Shown piece by piece: positions 21,581 through 32,693 of a stretch of 64,000 bases of DNA (position 1 is the first letter of the stretch; every line of letters starts with the position of its first letter). Below the pieces are notes generated by a model that saw only the letters and a program-made list of their open reading frames with translations, searched no databases and was not told the DNA's origin. The stretch spans positions 705,501-769,500 of the forward strand of contig OZ025785.1 in the NCBI GenBank assembly GCA_964019425.1, given 5' to 3'. The DNA comes from Flectonema sp. DT1601 (lineage: Eukaryota > Euglenozoa > Diplonemea > Diplonemida > Diplonemidae). The translations under genes were made by a program, and so were the position numbers.

Positions 21581-22357
21581 ATGAAGGCAGCAATTCTCGC
21601 CTTAGCCGCAGTGGCTACCTCAGCCGTACGTGTCCCTGGCGGTTATGATATTGCTCCAGAGTGCATCTTCGAATCGAAGGGAGGTGTCGTCGATGTTTCA
21701 AAAATTGAAAAGTGTGCTCCAAAAGAAAAAGATCCCCTAGTTCAACACTACGCTATGAATGTTAATGTTGGTGGTGATTCTCAAATCATGACACAAATGA
21801 ACACTTCATACACTGTACCACAGGCTCCAGCAAAATACGACTTTCAAGTTGTGTATTTCTGGCCAGGTTTCAAGAGTAGTCATCCAGAGATGGGATACCC
21901 AGTGTTGCAACCTGTATTACAATATGGTCAGAATGGACGTCGGGGATGGGAATTTCAGTCTTGGTTTGTTGACGGAGATCGTGGTATTGCCGTCACAGGT
22001 AAGGCGATCGGAGCTACTCCGGGTGACTTCTTAACTTCTTACATGATTTACGATGAGTCAACAAAGATCTGGACAGTCTTCTCAAAGAACACTGCGACTG
22101 GTGAAGTTTCTGACTTACACATCACAAGACAAAAGACTACAAATGTTGACTTCCACTACGCAATGCTCGTAATGGAAACCATCATAAGTTCTAACCCTCC
22201 TTGTGAATACTACCCAAAGGATACTAATGTTACTTTCTCTAACGTCATTGTTAACAACAAACCAGTCCATGGATGGGTTCCTGTTTACACTGATCACCAG
22301 TGTGCTGAGAATGTTACAGTTCTTCCAAATAACGTTGTCCGATTTGGATTTAACTAA
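21581..22357 (+). CDS. secreted protein, unknown function
   Basis: A 258-aa protein with a clear signal peptide (MKAAILALAAVATSAVRVPG) and no membrane helix afterwards, so probably secreted or lumenal. Its core, VVYFWPGFKSSHPEMGYPVL followed by QPVLQYG and WEFQSWFVDG, is rich in aromatic beta-strand sequence. I have an impression of similar 'WPG...PVLQPVLQ(Y/W)G' proteins in fungi and oomycetes but cannot name the family. It has several Asn-X-Thr glycosylation sites (NTS, NVT) and few Cys (about five). It lies between the KDEL receptor and a mannosyltransferase. Confidence 0.75.
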   Translation: MKAAILALAAVATSAVRVPGGYDIAPECIFESKGGVVDVSKIEKCAPKEKDPLVQHYAMNVNVGGDSQIMTQMNTSYTVPQAPAKYDFQVVYFWPGFKSSHPEMGYPVLQPVLQYGQNGRRGWEFQSWFVDGDRGIAVTGKAIGATPGDFLTSYMIYDESTKIWTVFSKNTATGEVSDLHITRQKTTNVDFHYAMLVMETIISSNPPCEYYPKDTNVTFSNVIVNNKPVHGWVPVYTDHQCAENVTVLPNNVVRFGFN

Positions 22358-22847
22358 AGTTTCTCTTGACTTTTTTTTTTCTTCTTCCCCCTGTTCCCCA
22401 ATTTAAGGTATTCGGTCCGTGAGGGAAATCAACGCAGGTTCAACTGCTTTTCCCAATTCGCTTTCTTCCAAAAAAAATTTTTTTTTCTTAATTAACAAGA
22501 TTGCATAAGTGACACAAAAAAATAGGCAGTTATTTTTACACGGCCTCCCTCGAAATCTTTTTATTTTTTTTCTCAACTGTTTTTTTCTCTCGTTACGTGT
22601 GCCAGTATTTTTTTTTGTTTTTTGTTTTTTTTAAAATTATATATATCGACTTTTTTTTATCGTGTGTGTCGACCCCCAGTGTGGTTTTGTTATTTTGCTT
22701 CCTTCTGGGAAATTACAAATGTGTGGAAATTGCTATCCTTTCAACTTTGGATGGTAAACAAGAAATTGTTGTTTTTATTAATCAATTTTAGTATCTTAAT
22801 TAACAACAAACAGTCAAGTGGGAGTGGGGAGGGGGACAACACAGTAA
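22358..22847 (+). other. intergenic
   Basis: T-rich noncoding stretch with no gene. The AG nearest the next start (ACACAGTAA-ATG) follows a G-rich, not T-rich, stretch, so the true acceptor may be the AACAG at about 22813. Confidence 0.5.
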
Positions 22848-24545
22848 ATGATGTCACTCCGTTGGACGATGGTGATGTGTGTGGTTACTTTGTCATTGTT
22901 GACTCCACTTCCGTGTTTACGACACCTTCATTCTGATATTGCAAGTGGAACAGTGAACAATGATTCAGTAATAGTAATAGATTTAAGACAAAAATTAGCT
23001 GAAGTTCAAAAGAAACTACTCGCGGCTGAAGCGATTGCGGAACTATCCGAACCGAAGAATGAAATCGAACACTTATCTTGTAAATTTCCCTACTACGACA
23101 AGACTTGGCAGTACTCCTGTTCTCCTGAGGGTACCTGTCCTTATGAGTTAGATTTACAAACTGGAGCAGCTTTGAAACATATGGCATGTCCAAAGGGAAA
23201 GCCACCAACACCTAAATTAAACATTTCAGTCCTTGACGATAATCTAAAAACTGTTTTAAAACAGATAAAGAGTTCTCAAAATAGCATCAATTTCCCAACT
23301 GGGAACACAAAGTCTAATTCAAGTGACATTCAGAGTTATGTAAACTCATACAAATCATTTTTACAATCGTTACCAAGTTGGAAATCAGTTTCAAAGCAAT
23401 TCACAGCAGAGGCTGGGATAATGTTTTTCGCTGGTGGGGAAAGGCTTCTATCGGCTTTAACAACTGCTCTTTACATAAAAACTGTTTTGAAATCGGTTTT
23501 GCCGATTGAGATTTGGAGGGACAGCAGTAAGAGTGAAGGGAAACCTACTCTCGAGATGATTAAAATAGCGGAAGCTCACGACATCGTCTTCAGAGTTATT
23601 CCACGAGAATACGGAGTTAGGTTGTACACATGGGATGATCAATGGGTTAATCCTGATGGTGTTGCTATCCTATCACCTAATTCTATTTGGATGTCAATGA
23701 AACCAATGGCAATCCTCGCATCGAGATTCGAAACTGTGATATTCTTCGATGATGATGCCATACCGATTGTTAAACCAGAGACTCTCTTAACATTCATCAA
23801 AGAAGACCCGACAATAACAGCTGTCTTCTGGCGTGATGTCTGGGCCATGTTCTCAGAAAGTTCAATTTGGGAACATTTAGACCTGAAAGTGAAACATCCA
23901 TTTCCTTCACAAGATTCAGGTGTACTTCTAATAAAGAAATCAACTTCATGGGAAGCCTTGGCTCTCTCAGTGTTCTTTAACATAAATCACAAGATTTACT
24001 ATCCTTTAATTTATTATGATAGAATAACAGCACATACAGCTTTCGGAACTGGTGACAAAGATACTTTTCAAATGGCGTGGATGGCTACTGGTAAGAAGTA
24101 CCATTTAATGCCACCTCTATCAATGGTCGGTGCGCATCGATGGCGTTGTGGTCCTACTCTTGGTCAGCCTGGTTATAAAACACCAGTTGCGATACTACAC
24201 ATGAATAGTTTTAAATTGAGATTCGCAGATTTCACATCTGGAAAATGGAAACGGTGGTTTGACGTTCGTCCAAAAGCCGGTTTCGCTCTCCAATCAGTTT
24301 ACAGTCTTAATGAGAATGAAGCAGCTAATCAATATGACGGCAAGAATCACGACCAAATCAAGTGGTCTGGGGTTCGAAAGTCAGGAGCAGCCCGCTGTCT
24401 AAAATGGGTTGCTCGTTTCAGTGAAGAAAGCCTAGAGAACATCGCTGGAAGGGATGTGGGTCTTGAGATAAGATCGTTTTACGAACGAGTCTTTTCTTCA
24501 CCTTGGGCCCCAAACTTTCTCAGTGAACTGCCGGGAATAAAATAA
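22848..24545 (+). CDS. MNN1/GT71-like alpha-mannosyltransferase
   Basis: A 565-aa protein beginning with a hydrophobic signal-anchor (VMCVVTLSLLTPLPCL). After a stem of about 170 residues comes a glycosyltransferase domain resembling GT71 (Mannosyl_trans3): GIMFFAGGERLLSALTTALY (about residue 190), LPIEIWRD, the metal and nucleotide-sugar site ETVIFFDDDAIPIVKPE (about 292-308), FWRDVWAM, HPFPSQDSGVLLIKK, GTGDKDTFQMAWMATGKKYH and MVGAHRW. GT71 enzymes move mannose from GDP-mannose onto N- or O-glycans in the Golgi. Linkage cannot be told. Two consecutive Met codons start the frame. The gene shares the secretory setting with the KDEL receptor and the fucosyltransferase-like gene. Confidence 0.8.
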   Translation: MMSLRWTMVMCVVTLSLLTPLPCLRHLHSDIASGTVNNDSVIVIDLRQKLAEVQKKLLAAEAIAELSEPKNEIEHLSCKFPYYDKTWQYSCSPEGTCPYELDLQTGAALKHMACPKGKPPTPKLNISVLDDNLKTVLKQIKSSQNSINFPTGNTKSNSSDIQSYVNSYKSFLQSLPSWKSVSKQFTAEAGIMFFAGGERLLSALTTALYIKTVLKSVLPIEIWRDSSKSEGKPTLEMIKIAEAHDIVFRVIPREYGVRLYTWDDQWVNPDGVAILSPNSIWMSMKPMAILASRFETVIFFDDDAIPIVKPETLLTFIKEDPTITAVFWRDVWAMFSESSIWEHLDLKVKHPFPSQDSGVLLIKKSTSWEALALSVFFNINHKIYYPLIYYDRITAHTAFGTGDKDTFQMAWMATGKKYHLMPPLSMVGAHRWRCGPTLGQPGYKTPVAILHMNSFKLRFADFTSGKWKRWFDVRPKAGFALQSVYSLNENEAANQYDGKNHDQIKWSGVRKSGAARCLKWVARFSEESLENIAGRDVGLEIRSFYERVFSSPWAPNFLSELPGIK

Positions 24546-26293
24546 TGTGGGTACACAATCCCCTTTCGTGTAAATGATTTTTTTCATTAGTTTTTTTTTT
24601 GGAAACCATTTACAGCTTTACGTGAGGGCGATATTCTTTTATATTGTGTACAAACGAAAAGAAAAAAGAAAAAAATATGGAACACGAAATATGAAATATG
24701 AAATGAAAAAAAAAAAAATATAAGAAAATGGAAAAAAATCAATCTGAAAAATAATAAAATAAAAATGAATATGAAGCAACCGCTCATGTCGAATGGAATT
24801 GTAGGTAAAAGCTTTTTTCTTTTTTCTTTTTATTCAATTTGAAAAAAAAAAAAAAAAAACGTAGGAAAACAAATTTTTTTTTTTTTTTAAATCTCCGTAT
24901 TTGTGTTACTGTGGAGCTACCGAATGGTCAGGTTATCTCTTTTCAATTCTCTCTTTTTCTATCCTATTTTTTTTTTTTTTTTTTTTTTTTGACATTCGAG
25001 TAATTTCGTTACAAAAAAAAAAAAAAAAGAAGGGGGAAAAAGAAAGAAAAAAAAAAAAGTCCGCCATCATTGTAGTCCTCCTTACTTTTTTTTTTTTTTT
25101 TTTTTTATACTCATCCTGTGACTTGGATATTGCCTCAGGGATTCCTTTGCTCATCTGTTTATTATTATAATCCAAGTAAAAATATACTTCGCTGTTAACC
25201 GTGGTTTTAGATTATTGTTTTTTTTTTTACGTTTAACGTTTAACGTTCTTTCTTTTTTTTTTTTTCAAAAACAAAAAAAAAAAAAAAAAAACTCCTTAAT
25301 ACTTAATGTAATGATTTGTATTAATGTTTTCTTTTTTGTTTGTTTTGCAACCTTTTTAAATATAATAATTATGACTTTTTTTTTTTTTTTCTTCATTTTT
25401 TTCTAAGTAGTATCCCAGTTTTTTCCCATAGTGGAAGAAAACAAGGGTCAAGCTACACACGTTTTCTTTTTTTCTGTTCTTTCTTATTCTTGTCTATTTT
25501 TTTTTTTTTTTTTTTTTTTTTGACTTCATTAAAAGTGACGTGTCGGAAGAATGAAACAAAGAAAAGAATGTTTGGAAAGCAACAATTCTTTTTTTTTTTA
25601 GTTTCTTTTCGTACAAAAAAAATGAAATTTTGTTTTTTTAGTGTTGAATCTAAAAAAAAAAAAGCAATTACTAATTTTAGAAGGTATATTATTATTACCC
25701 TGTTCCTTGGTTTTCATGTAGTGTGTAGGCTTAGTTAGTGATTAGTGACTCGCTTGTTAATTTTTTTTTTTATATATTTTTTTATTTTTTTTTTTTTTGC
25801 ACGTGATTTCAGAATAGGATGTCTTCATTGCTGTCTGCCGAATAAGAGACTTTTTAGTCTGAATGATAATATTATTTTTCTTGTGCAGAATGGATTCTTC
25901 TTTTCTTTTTTTTTTTTTTTTTTTTAAAAAAGCAGTAAGCATCGGAGGTAGTTATCCCGCCCTGTTCTTTCTCAAAGTTGAAGGGAGTTTTCATGTAGTT
26001 GTAAGATATGTCATGTATTGGTATCCTAGTTTTTTTTCCATACAAATGTATTCTTGTTTTGTAGCAGAAGCCAAGAATTGGTTGGGTACCCACACCCACC
26101 CTGTTCTCGCACAGCTACGTTTTCTACAGAGTTTTTATTGATATGTTGTGTAACGTAGTAGTTGAGATTTATGACAAGAATGATCTGAAGAAAAAAGGTT
26201 TTTTTAATTTTAGCCCGAAACCTGATTTTTTTTTTTTTTTTTTTTGATTGATTTTAATTAACAATGCCCCCCCCCTACTGTTGTTTATGATAC

Positions 26294-26336
26294 AAAACAT
26301 TTGTATTTTACGTACAAACTCGAACAGTTAACCCCA
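26294..26336 (+). repeat. short dispersed repeat, copy 1
   Basis: AAAACATTTGTATTTTAC and CTCGAACAGTTAACCCCA, separated by a few bases, recur at 46595-46629 inside the fossil retroelement zone, where the intervening 8 bases are missing. This is too long and complex for chance in a 64-kb window. Confidence 0.6.
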
Positions 26337-28048
26337 CTTTTTTTTTTTTCTAAAAATAATAATAATTTAAGCTGACTGAACTTGAGTGAAAATATCGCAA
26401 AAAAGTGTTTTTTTTTTTTTTTTTTCAAAAAAAAAAAAAAAAAAAAAAAAACATGATGAGGTTTTGTGGGTTTAGTTGAAGGTCGGACTCTCTCGACCAC
26501 TCATGAACTCGGAAGCCTTCTTTGTACGCAGTTTTTTTTTTTTTTTTTTTTTTTTCGCTTGACCTTGAAATTGATTGGTAGTACAGACACCAACAACATA
26601 ATCTAATTTAATCCAAAACAAGTCCTCCACGCACTTAATAAAGTGGTACTAGTTGGTGGTACATGGATTATTAGGCATAGAATAACCTACTAACATGTGT
26701 TGAGTTGGACATCACCTCCTTCCTTTCTTCAATAAAGAGTGTTGGGTAAGGAGTCATAAAGCTTATTTATTTTTTAAGGACAAAATTCTAACTTATTTTA
26801 AAAAAAAAAAAAAAAAAAATACTATTTTATATTATACTTTTCGTGTCAATTACGGTTGAAAACAAAAAATAAAAAAAAATGAATAAATGAATATAAGGGG
26901 TAGGCCTTTACAGACCATGTGTTCGTAGCTTAAAAAATGTGTAATAAAATACAGCAGATTTTTTTTTTATTATCGGTAATTCAATTCTTTTTTTCTATTC
27001 GGTACAACAACCCATCCCACAACCAATCGGTAGCAACGACTGGCGTTGCAAACCTGATGACTACTTTGGCATTCAGGGAGAAGAATTGCAATCATCGAAG
27101 TTAAAAAGGTTTCCCATCTTCTTCAAGATAGGTTGGCGGATACCAATCAGACTCGTTTAATGCGTCAGTGTAGTGCACGTGCAGCCTAGGACATTTAGGA
27201 GCATCACAGACGTGCTGAAGGTGAATGCGTCAGTGTAGTGCAGCCTAACACAGTTAGTACCTGTTATTGACTCGCTCTTACCACAGTCCCCAGTAAGACA
27301 ATCAATACGTTAGTTCTCTCATCTCATCACAATGAGCAACACGTGATTGTTGGTGTGGGAGGGTAATTATTATTTAGTAATAAAATGTATTTTTTTTTTT
27401 TTTTTTTTTTTTACTTTGTTTCTTGTGTTTTTACGAAAAAAAAAGCTTTTTTTATTTTTTATTTTCTTATTCTTTAATCAGTTCAAATTGTTTGTTAAAC
27501 TTGAGAAGGTAGAAAGTCTGAAGATCGATGTCTTTTGAAAATATATTACATCTCTTCAGCTGAAACTGATTCAACTTATCCATTGCTGAGTCTTTCGGAA
27601 ACGGCTACGGATTTTAGGTCCTCTGTTGCTGTGAGTAGCAGCAACGTCGGATTAAAAAAAAAAAATTAAAAAAAAAAAAAAAAAAATGATAACAAATTAT
27701 TAATAATAGCAATAGTAATTATTAATAAAAAAAAAAATGATATCATCGACGTATATTTGAAGAAGAAGAGTCAAAATTATTGAACTGTATTAGTGTCTGC
27801 AAAGAGGAGTTGGAAGAGAGAAAGAGAGAAAAAAAAGAAACAATTATTATTATCAGCTATCTTCAAGCATCGCAAAACTACAACAGAGGTGGTTTTACGT
27901 TATCTCGTTATCTCCTTTTACAACGTGAAATTTTTTTTTTGAATATTTTTAGTGAATTGTTTGGAATTTTGTTCGAAAAAAACCTTTCCTTTAAACAGAA
28001 CAGCAATCAAATGATTTGTCCCACGTGGTGTTTAATATTTTTTCTCAA

Positions 28049-28066
28049 TTTTTTTTTTTCTTTCAG
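28049..28066 (+). promoter_or_regulatory. putative trans-splice acceptor
   Basis: A T-tract, then CTTTCAG, 32 nt before the ATG at 28099. Typical pyrimidine tract plus AG. Confidence 0.5.
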
Positions 28067-28098
28067 TTCACTTGAAATAATTTAAAACAACGTGAAAC

Positions 28099-29655
28099 AT
28101 GAGTAACAGCTGCGAAGTCAGCTTCACCCCCCACCCTCCAGAGTTATTTCAGAACACTACTATTGAAAAACCTGAAAACAACAACAAGTCAATGTTTGAA
28201 GAAGCAATGAGGAGGTTGGGAGTGATAAGTGAGGAGTTGATGGAACCGACAGGAAAAGAAAGCATGCTGTCCCCTTCAGAAGTTAGAAGAAGAAAGTTAC
28301 AAAAGGAAAGTAGAGAAGAACTACTAAAATGTATTCACAAAGAGATGGAGAAGATGGAGAAAGAACAGGCTGTAGAGGCCTCTCGATTGCTTCAGTCTCG
28401 TAGTCAAGACACCATCACTATAGCTAGTCTGGCCAAACAAAGAATGCGGGCGAGGCAAAAGTGCATTGAGCACACGCTAAACCTCGCAATTGAGAAAAAA
28501 TCGAGTGAACTCGTTCACATTAAAACACTTCAGCAATACGATCAACAGCTTCTGCAGCAAAAGTTCGACCGACTGAAAGACAAAAAGAAAATGCGTCAAA
28601 CTCAAGACTCAGTTATACAAAAAAACAACGAACTGCAGAGAAATCGACAGACAAGAGTGAAACAGAGACTAGCAGAAGAACACACCAGAAAAGAACAAAA
28701 ACTTGCAGCAAACCTAAACCGAAGTCAAGAAGTAAATGAGAGACGAACATCCTACATGATTCAGAAACATACCAACACTCGACAGAGACATCAACATACC
28801 CTCGTTACTGTCGAGGCTAATAGACGAGGTATTCAACAACGTCGAACCGAAACAGAGAAAATGAATTCAACGTGGGAGAGAGTTAATCGTTGTAAAGCCG
28901 CTGCGGAGGATGCCAGACAACAACGAGTTGACAATATAAAATCAAAGCATGGAGAGAAAATTGAAAATGCTCGACAGCGTTCTAATCAAATAAATAAAAA
29001 TCAAAAACAACAAGCGATAGATAAAGTAGTAAACAACGACGTTAAGTTTTTAAAATGGAAAGAAGGCTACGGACGAGCACAAGAATCCCTTGAACACACC
29101 ACACTAAGCAATGAACAACATCGCAGAACAGTCTTTAATAATTACAAGCGAATAACAGAAGAAAACAGAAATCGCTGCCTCACATTCAACTCCCTCAACG
29201 ACATGTTCTGCGAAGAACAACTAAACGCGATTCGTGAAAATACTGAAAACCTACAAAGTAATTTAAGCTACAGTAATATTAAAAAACGTCAAAAAGGAGA
29301 ACGAGCTCGTCGAATGCAAACCCACAGAGAGAACTTAATCAGACAAAAGACTGAAGCTCGTCAAGTTAAGTATCGTCGCTTAATGGATGAGTTGGATTCG
29401 TGTTGGTGTAGTTTACAACAATTCGGACTCGACGTCAGAATTGAATCTCAGAAATTACGAAATGCGACATCTTGCGGAACAACTCCTGAAGTTCAACTTC
29501 GAAAGCTGCGAGAACTTCTCAACAAGTCAAACAATGAACTCAAATCCAACTCTCCTCGTAAAGAAACCATCGACGTTGTTGATAGTTCGTATCCTTTTGA
29601 AGGCGATGACTCTATTACTGCAGCTGTTACTACTACTCCGATGTTCGAACTTTAA
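28099..29655 (+). CDS. long coiled-coil protein, unknown function
   Basis: A 518-aa protein that is highly charged and rich in Gln, Arg, Lys, Glu and Asn. Almost the whole span from about residue 60 to 440 looks helical and coiled-coil (for example RRRKLQKESREELLKCIHKE and QQYDQQLLQQKFDRLKDKKK). No globular domain, signal peptide or membrane helix. The N-terminal 55 residues and the last 50 (Ser/Thr/Pro-containing) look disordered. Proteins of this kind are often cytoskeletal or flagellar linkers, but nothing specific shows this here. Consistent codon use over 1.5 kb supports a real gene. Confidence 0.75.
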   Translation: MSNSCEVSFTPHPPELFQNTTIEKPENNNKSMFEEAMRRLGVISEELMEPTGKESMLSPSEVRRRKLQKESREELLKCIHKEMEKMEKEQAVEASRLLQSRSQDTITIASLAKQRMRARQKCIEHTLNLAIEKKSSELVHIKTLQQYDQQLLQQKFDRLKDKKKMRQTQDSVIQKNNELQRNRQTRVKQRLAEEHTRKEQKLAANLNRSQEVNERRTSYMIQKHTNTRQRHQHTLVTVEANRRGIQQRRTETEKMNSTWERVNRCKAAAEDARQQRVDNIKSKHGEKIENARQRSNQINKNQKQQAIDKVVNNDVKFLKWKEGYGRAQESLEHTTLSNEQHRRTVFNNYKRITEENRNRCLTFNSLNDMFCEEQLNAIRENTENLQSNLSYSNIKKRQKGERARRMQTHRENLIRQKTEARQVKYRRLMDELDSCWCSLQQFGLDVRIESQKLRNATSCGTTPEVQLRKLRELLNKSNNELKSNSPRKETIDVVDSSYPFEGDDSITAAVTTTPMFEL

Positions 29656-29937
29656 ATTTTTGTTTTGTTTTTTTTTTTCCGTTTTGTTAGATGTCTATCG
29701 TATAGATGTGTTATTATTTACACAATTTAACTTTAGTTAAATTATACTTATTTTCGGGGGTATGAAAGCCATCTCTTTCGGGATGGATTTTCCTCTTTTT
29801 TTTTTTTTTTTTTTTTTTTGTTTGATGTAATTAACAATGGTTGGTTTAGTTGAGTTGTTTGTTTTTTCTTAAAAAAATTTTTTTTGCAACAATAACCAGA
29901 GTAATATACTTTAAAAAAAAAAAAAATTAATTCGACA

Positions 29938-30876
29938 ATGGTTTGCACACTAGACATGAGTTTTCTTATGAACAGTTGCTGTGATGAGGATGATTTTGGT
30001 CCACCAGAGTTATTGTCTCCTGAAGTGACTCCGAGAACTGATATCCCAGAAGACGTTGATGTCCACGACCCCGTCTACAATGTAAGAATTGTTATGAAAT
30101 CCAATGAAATGGACATCACTGAAGGTCTTCTCAACTACGCAGTTAAAAGAAAAGCGATTCTTTGCAATGACCATCATCCTTTTGGTGCTGTTATTGGATC
30201 AGGATGTACTTTAGGAAATGAGTGTAATCAAATTCACGTCAAACCTTCTTCATTAGAGATGTATAGACAGAAAGCTGCAAGCGGAGGTGCGAAACCCAGA
30301 AGTTTTGTTAAAGTAATCAACGCGATTGATCCAAAAACTAAATGTGTTATCGGCATGAGATTCGCTCACACTGAAGACACCACTGGACGTGATTCCTATC
30401 GCCTGGCAGCTGTGAAGGGAACTCCAAATGAAAAGTTTACTTTTTGTACTCAACACTTGTCAGACAGAGGATGTCCAAAACGTAAAAGATGTCAGAACAT
30501 CCACGCAAAGGTTGACCAATGGCGTAAGCAATCCTGTTGTCAACAACACACTGGAACTGCAAAGGGAGGAAGTCGTTCGCCAAATTTAATAATCGGAAAC
30601 CATGTAATCGCTTGGGATAAAGTAGCAGTAACAAAAGGACTTCGTATGTTTAGAGGAGATGACGTTATAATCCCTTCAAAGTCAATCTGCAAATATCACC
30701 TTGAAGGATACTGTAAACTAAATATCAACTGCGAGGGAATTCATTTATGTCGCGGCTCCTACACAAACTTATTAAGGCAAACTAGTTCTTCCAGTACGGG
30801 ATCTGAAGCTGCAAGCGCTTCTTCGGAAGAGCCTCCGATAACAATTCCTCAATTTCTCGAAGTTTCCCATCGTTAG
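29938..30876 (+). CDS. CCCH zinc-finger protein (three fingers)
   Basis: A 312-aa protein with three CCCH-type zinc fingers: a variant finger around residues 76-100 (CNDHH...C-X5-C-X3-H ending CTLGNECNQIH), a CX8CX5CX3H finger at 170-189 (CTQHLSDRGCPKRKRCQNIH) and a CX7CX5CX3H finger at 251-269 (CKYHLEGYCKLNINCEGIH). CCCH fingers bind single-stranded AU-rich RNA. Organisms with polycistronic transcription, such as kinetoplastids, rely on many such proteins to control mRNA stability and translation. The N-terminus is acidic and the C-terminus Ser-rich, both probably disordered. Met7 is an alternative start. Confidence 0.85.
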   Translation: MVCTLDMSFLMNSCCDEDDFGPPELLSPEVTPRTDIPEDVDVHDPVYNVRIVMKSNEMDITEGLLNYAVKRKAILCNDHHPFGAVIGSGCTLGNECNQIHVKPSSLEMYRQKAASGGAKPRSFVKVINAIDPKTKCVIGMRFAHTEDTTGRDSYRLAAVKGTPNEKFTFCTQHLSDRGCPKRKRCQNIHAKVDQWRKQSCCQQHTGTAKGGSRSPNLIIGNHVIAWDKVAVTKGLRMFRGDDVIIPSKSICKYHLEGYCKLNINCEGIHLCRGSYTNLLRQTSSSSTGSEAASASSEEPPITIPQFLEVSHR

Positions 30877-32661
30877 ACGTTTATGAAATAAATATAAAAA
30901 AAAAAAGGTAATCACGGCATTTATGAACTTCTTTATATAACTATTTCCGCTTCTTGGGTCCAAACCTACCTTTGTCTTCGGTAGCGGAATATATATCACA
31001 AAAAAAAAAATATAATAAATATAATAATATTACTGCGAGGGGGGTCAAGACTACATAGGTGTGTAAATACGTAAGGGTAGGGGACTGCTACTGGAGTCTT
31101 AACCATCGCTATTTTTCATACACCATTTTTGTGTTATTTTGTAGTTTTCTTTCTTTCGTAACTTCGTTTATTTTTTTTTTTGATGATCTTTTTTCGAGCA
31201 ACAAAAAAAAAAAAAGTTTGGGTAAATGAGTGTATTTCATTTCGTAGATTACTTTTTTTTTTTTTTTTGACTTTTTTCCCGATATCCCAGGCGCGATTTT
31301 TTTTCTCTCTTTTTTTTTTTTTTTTGACAAAATTCACGGCAGCTATTTGCTATGCCTTGAGATGTATTGGAATGATGTTTTTCAGGGGATGACCATACCA
31401 TTAGTTTGTTTAGAAAAGTATAGACAGTGGTGAATAAGCAACATCCTTCATGGCAAAATTGTGTTTCAAATGAAAATCTTAATGGTATCTTTTTTTTCTC
31501 CTTTTTTTTTTCTACAAAAAAAAAAAAAAAAAAAAAAAAAACTTGAACTTCTTTTATTTTTAAATCACTTTAGTAAGACCTTACCAGGAGTTTTTTTTTT
31601 TTTTTTTCATTGTCAATAGCGTGTTTGCATCTTATTCTTTTAGCTATTGGGAACTGAGGTGATTTAACTCATAATAACCCCCCACTGACATCCCAGCAGC
31701 TCGTTTGTGTGTCGCATCCCCTTCTTACTCTGGGAAGTGTGAGATGTGTGCACAGAAAAGAGTTGAAATTAATTGTTAACATTAAAACGTTATCTTTGAC
31801 TTCAGAGTAAAAATAGCTATTTAGCAGAAAAAGTTTTTTAGTTTTCCCATCGTCTTAGAGCGCGACTCTTCTACGATATTTTTCAATATGCGTTAATTTC
31901 TGTTATTTTTTTTTTTTTGTCATTCAAATTCGTACTATTTCCCTCCCACGACGGCAATCTTTTTTTTTGGAACTTTATTTTATTTATTTATTTTTATCCC
32001 ATCAAAGTTACCCTCCTGCAACCAGATTTAGCCGAACCCTATATTCGTTTTTTTTTTTTTTTTTTTTTTTTTGCCGTTTCCATTTAATATTATTATCAAG
32101 TTAGTATCCTCCTTCGTTCTCAAAAAAAAAAAAAAAAAACTGACAGAACTTTTGAATTAAAACAGATATTTCAAAAAAGGGGAATTGTAAATTTGTACTT
32201 ACGAGCTGCGGTAGCAATTCCCTTTCTTAATTCTACCTGTTGAGAGAGGACGATACTGTTTTTTTTTTCTTTCTTTTTTTTTTTTCAAAAATTTAAATCT
32301 CCCCCCTTCTTCCCAAACTTAGGATTGAGGTTTTCACGGTGCTAATTCCTACGGCGAATTCAATTCATTTATTTTTTTTTTTTTGACGGGTTTCTGATTT
32401 CCTATCCTCTCAGTAGCCGCGTAGGATATTTGGCGTTGCTGACTCGATCCATATACGATGATTTCCTTTTTTTATTTATTTTATTTTATTTTTTTTTTTT
32501 TTTTTAGTTTTTATGAATTCACTTTTTATTATTAGTTATTATTTTTTTATTTTTTTTGTTCTTCCCTCGAACTTACTTCAAGGTTAACAATTCAGGTTTT
32601 TTCTCTCCTATGAGAGTCTTGTCTTCATATTGTTGTACCAAATGAATGGATCCTGATTCCG

Positions 32662-32693
<32 letters not shown>

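Larger units (their letters stand above)
24546..28098 (+). other. 3.5-kb intergenic stretch, homopolymer-rich
   Basis: Dominated by A and T tracts; the open frames here are mostly poly-Phe/poly-Lys and not credible. Two islands of ordinary composition (26.57-26.76 and 27.0-27.34 kb) hold no recognised RNA or gene. The second has the 19-bp word AATGCGTCAGTGTAGTGCA twice (27159 and 27223). A repeat shared with the fossil element lies at 26294-26336. Confidence 0.55.

Noticed and set aside
24587-27538. Many open frames of 60-130 codons rich in Phe or Lys
   Set aside because: They are produced by T or A homopolymers, have no domain or normal codon use, and overlap on both strands.
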